Shown here: positions 58,701-64,000 of the stretch, one piece after another
How the letters are laid out: each line of letters begins with the position of its first letter
How positions within the stretch are numbered: position 1 is the first letter of the stretch
Assembly: GCA_015501075.1 (NCBI GenBank)
Contig: JADNYJ010000079.1
Coordinates: 62,001 to 126,000 of the forward strand
Source of the DNA: Gymnopilus junonius
Lineage: Eukaryota; Basidiomycota; Agaricomycetes; Agaricales; Galerinaceae
Length of the DNA stretch: 64,000 nucleotides
Direction: 5' to 3'
Translations under genes and position numbers: made by a program
Notes under the pieces: model-generated
What the model was told of the DNA's origin: nothing
The model's database searches: none
The model's input: only the letters and a program-made list of their open reading frames with translations

Positions 58701-58818
58701 GGATTTCCGGAGGAAGGGTGAGCAATGTCAGGGACGTTGATGAGCTCGATGAAGTGTTCAACAACGTCCAAGATGATGCCGCCGTCGCGCTTGACGATAA
58801 CAAGGGTACTGCCGTCAT
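55718..58818 (-). pseudogene. F-box protein, family A, inverted paralogue with frameshifts
   Basis: Exon layout equals that of 50745-53608: first exon 58818-58127, second 58064-57782, third from 57726, last ending at 55718 (VKQLDIHYFG-stop). F-box LLTLPPEILLHIFLNLTDN; conserved IYDLTGGVYVLGDFPRKVL and VGIEIVGEHLVLVLHYHSAS. Two one-base frame breaks are seen: near 56865, where ...DENIDGG must shift to LGFPYVVLDFCEANVRRM, and near 55912, where ...EPVIGG must shift to LPYVACASEQRYRFEGV. The acidic region (DDDDLYEEEYDEDDYM) is longer than in the intact paralogue. Divergence from that paralogue is much larger than between the ABCF copies, so this duplication is older. Confidence 0.75.
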
Positions 58819-59479
58819 CGTTGATGACCAAGTTGGACGCTCGTGACCGTGACGCGACTTCTCTCTCCAGCAGTCCAGATTCAAAACAAATCAGTCAAAG
58901 ATCGGTATCTTTGCCAAATCTTCGCGTTTACTCTGTTCTCTTGTTGGCTTATATTTTCTGGCGTTTACACGGTGTGGAATACTATGTGGTCAAATTTGGG
59001 GCCTGTGGAATGACCAGATTGTTTGGTTAATCCTTTTGTTTTCTCGAATCTCGAATATTCCTGGTGTCTTCAAATAATCATTCTCGTGAATCAAAATCCT
59101 TTGGTATATTTATCACCCAACAAAACTGCGTCTGTTCCTGGTTCCTTGCTTATATATAAAACGATTTCTTCCGAAGTGAGCTGTACTTATTCTAAGCTTC
59201 GGGTTTTATGCGGGGCAATGAATGTCCGCGGGTGTCGATTGAATTTCCTTTTCAGATTCTTTGACCATATGTGGGCCACTTGCTGTTCTTGGGAAACTCG
59301 GACTCTGTCAAATTCTCCCATCAAATTTGTCTGCATTGTTCGATGTCCCCGGTTCTATCAGTGTGTTCTCCGAGGATCTTTTAAATTTGAATCGTGAAGC
59401 ACACTAGCAGCCGCTCTGAACACCTTGCCCTTTGTATCCCCTCAGGCTTCGTTGCATAGCTACCTCTCGATTTTTTGTA
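58819..59479. other. Spacer between F-box families A and B
   Basis: About 660 bases without a supported gene. It would hold the divergent promoters of the two flanking copies. Confidence 0.55.
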
Positions 59480-61163
59480 ATGTCGGAGCACGTCGCTCTC
59501 GCCACTTTTCCCTGGATCTACTCGGGGAGATATTTAAAAAAGCTCTTGCAACGAATTCTTCATCAAATCCTACATCCCGGATTACAGAGGACTCGAATTG
59601 GAGGGCACTTACGAGCAGCAGCACCAGAGCGAACGAATTGGGGTCCACATTCATCACTCCAGATGCCTTCCAAAGTCGCCTCAAGACTCTGCTCACGTTG
59701 TGCCACGTCTGCACTCGTTGGAGATGTGCTTCATTTTCGATATCTGAGTTGTGGAATACCCTGGCTTGGTCGTGTGAGCCACCTTGGTTAGAAATTTGCA
59801 GAAACGACGGTAATTTCTTGGGGTGGTGGTCAGACAAAGTTAAAGGGAATTCATTAACTTTACAACTGGATATCAAAGAACACTCCGACGATGGCGGCTC
59901 AATTTTTCTTAGGCCCACTGGTGCCTGGATTGACTCCAAAGTTACTTATACTGATAATGTGGCCCAGCTGTCCTCAGAACTCCAAGTTGTCATATTAGAC
60001 TTGATGAGCAAAACCCAGCACCTCTCCATGGATCCTTATTTTTTTTTGTTTCTTTGGCCTGGTCATGGAGAATATCCTCATCTTAGGACACTACACCTCC
60101 AAGGGCATTATAACGATGCCGTGCTAGCACAGCACCATGCGGCACTCGACTTTAAGTTTGACCCGGTTCCCTTCTTGAAGAGTCTGTTCTTGAACGAATA
60201 CCCGTTCTGCCTGTACCCTTTAGCTATACTTATACCTACCCCCACCCGCAGACGCCACCTAGGTTATGGAACCAATTAACAAACTTGACCGCCGTATTAT
60301 CCACCACGCCGGTTTGTTGGTTGCACTTCATCAAAGAATGTGTTTCTCTCGTCACTGCGCGATTCTCTTTCGAGATCTCAGATACGCACTATATCCACGG
60401 ACCTGAAACCAATATCGCAGTACGTCAAAATGACACTCTCACCGTCCTTGGAAGCTTGCAAAATCTGCACATCCACGTATATCAAAACACAAGACAAGAC
60501 GGGCGGAGCTTTGTGCACCTCTTTCACCTACTTCGCCTGCCTGCCCTCGGAGAATTATCCCTAAAGGGAGACCATCTTAGCTTGGAGGATCTACACACCG
60601 TGCTGCAAGTGACGCCACAACTCCGCAGGTTGAGTGTAGCAGCTGTCCTGCCTGTGCCTCATACGGCCGATGCATTTGAGCGTCGTTTATTGGCATTTAT
60701 ATCCGTAAATAATCTTGGCTTCCCTTTACCTAGCGCGTTCGGGTTCACTTCGGACGCGGAGACGCAGACTGCAAGTGCACAATCTGAATCTGAGGACAGC
60801 GACGATAGCGACCATGGAGACAACGACTTAAACCTACACCCGCTGTCGCACTACGTCCCAGATCTCGAATTTCTGACCCTGCAGCTGCTACCTACGCATG
60901 CTCCATCACTGCTTTCATATATGCGACAGATGATCAGAAGTGGATGGTTGAGAGGAATGGAGATGTTGGCCGTCAGGTTATGTTTACTCAACGTTAAGGA
61001 ACTTCGAGGGCATTATAGTGAGAGTGAGATAAGTGACCTGGCATATGATATTAGGAGGGAGATGGCGAGGGTAAGGGGAAGGAAGAGGTATAGCGCCTTT
61101 CCTGGCGGTGGGTTGTCAGTGGTTGAGGTGACATCTCTCGCTGCGTTTGACTCCGAGATTTAA
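59480..61163 (+). pseudogene. F-box protein, family B, second copy with frame breaks
   Basis: ATG at 59480 (MSEHVALATF), but one base is missing just after it, so FSLDLLGEIFKKAL is in another frame. That frame runs through LCHVCTRWRCASFSISELWN and KTQHLSMDPYF to about 60250. A second break then moves the sequence into LWNQLTNLTAVLSTTPVCWL and on to LHTVLQVTPQLRRLSVAA, an acidic run SESEDSDDSDHGDNDLN, and the end SLAAFDSEI at 61163. It keeps the C-terminus that the 54-kb copy has lost. Confidence 0.75.
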
Positions 61164-61374
61164 TATTGTTATTACCTAGTGTACTTCTGCTTCTCTGACG
61201 TTTAAGCTTGGTTGTCGCAGTAGGTGATCCACTGGACCCCAGTAACGAAAATGTGATGTGAAGGCGGTATATATTTCAATCTCCGAAAGACAATTAAATA
61301 GGGCGGATCTCAAGAAGAAAATGGAAGAGTGTAAGGGAAATATTCGATTGTCGTCGTCGTTTGTAGCTTGATAA

Positions 61375-63126
<1,752 letters not shown>

Positions 63127-63190
63127 TGCAGGCGACTTCGAGAGGAGAGAGCGTAAGCTGCTTGGTTTTAATGGTCAGAAAATGGCCAGT

Positions 63191-63198
63191 CTTTTATA
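63191..63198 (-). promoter_or_regulatory. TATA box of POX5
   Basis: Minus-strand TATAAAAG, 65 bases upstream of the ATG, matching the POX1 and POX2 promoters. Confidence 0.55.
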
Positions 63199-64000
63199 CG
63201 TTGCTGGTGAGAAATCCAACGGTAAGTCATTTGTCGGCAGCATAGTTGACTCCAGGTCACCGAAAGCGCAGTGTGAGCTCAAACTAGGCAAAAAATACGC
63301 TTCAGCAGCATTAGACGTTCTGTCCGCCTTACAGCCAACGCAAAACGACATAGCCAAAAATAACGGGACCGCCAAGGAAGTAAAGATATCAGTCTTTCGC
63401 AGAAAATTTCCCAAAGACAAAAGCTGTGCTGTCTTCAACGCTTAAACCTGATATAGAACGTGTAAATGTAGTCGTTGCTGGAACCCACAGGTTGGGTAAA
63501 GTGCGAAAGAGTTCCCACTTACAAGAGATTTTTAGCATTTTACCCACATCCATGTCTCTGGAATACCCAGCGCTCTACCGGTTTCCTTTCTTCAATGGAA
63601 TTCCGAAGACAAGGCGTGTGCTTGGGACTAACGGATATGAAACGGTACCCAGCATCCCGAGTGAAGTAGCAGTGAGAAAGATCACTAAAAAGTAAAGTGG
63701 AAAGGTTCAAATCTCGCGAGCTGGTTGACGCTGGGAGAAGAACAGGCTGGTTTGCAAGTGTACGCGGTCGAGGATGTTTGCCAAGGCTTCGCCAAGAGTT
63801 GCCAAGACTGTACAGTGACAGGTCACAACAAGTACAAATTATGTACAATTCTCCCTAGCAAACCTTGAAAAAAATAGTGAAAAAGACATTCCGATGGCAT
63901 ATTAAGGATCCGACCGCAGGAAAACATGAATCGCATAATTTTTTACCCTTGGATGTGCCATATATTTTCCGTTTGCTCAAGGAAAATTAAACTTCACAGC
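63199..64000. other. Upstream region of POX5 to window end
   Basis: About 800 bases with several overlapping short frames on both strands, none with a motif. No gene is supported. Confidence 0.5.

Overview
The window is nuclear DNA of a basidiomycete fungus, most likely a wood- or litter-decaying agaricomycete. Genes are split by many 45-65 nt GT-AG introns. There is a family of secreted class II (lignin-type) heme peroxidases with Lys-Arg maturation sites, several F-box/LRR genes of the kind expanded in Agaricomycetes, and fungal-type LINE, LTR and hAT elements. The species cannot be fixed from sequence alone.

Layout. 1-1.5 kb: 3' end of an unknown Ser-rich gene. 3.7-9.4 kb: two tandem peroxidase genes (POX1 with a damaged splice acceptor, POX2 intact). 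9.6-14.6 kb: F-box gene copy 1 and an intact two-domain ABCF ATPase gene, both on the minus strand. 14.7-16.9 kb: F-box copy 2. 17-20 kb: a dead peroxidase and gene scraps. 21.2-26.4 kb: a single-copy island of two divergent genes, MMS2 (UEV) and HSE1 (ESCRT-0). 27.2-29.4 kb: F-box copy 3. 29.8-40.4 kb: a decayed LINE with 13-bp target duplications, itself interrupted by a 4.2-kb LTR element that carries only gag and protease. 41.6-42.6 kb: a peroxidase pseudogene with a hAT-type MITE in one intron. 43.0-47.7 kb: a second, inverted and frame-broken copy of the ABCF/F-box block. 47.9-49.3 kb: 3-ketoacyl-CoA thiolase with a one-base frameshift. 50.7-61.2 kb: two families of F-box genes in pairs, one intact and three broken. 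61.4-63.1 kb: an intact peroxidase, POX5.

Biology. The peroxidase cluster (three gene models, at least two dead copies and scraps) is the likely adaptive content. By eye, all three models lack two of the three acidic Mn(II) ligands and the surface Trp of versatile peroxidase, so they look like generic class II peroxidases. Around them the locus has been reshaped by segmental inverted duplication, dispersal of a 2.2-kb F-box module, and transposon insertion. The transposons show strong CpG-to-TpG/CpA decay: all five differences between the two LTRs lie in CpG sites, and many LINE stop codons are TGA where Arg is expected. MMS2 and HSE1 are housekeeping genes of ubiquitin signalling and endosomal sorting. 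All gene models were spliced by hand from GT-AG signals and paralogue comparison, and none was checked by computation.
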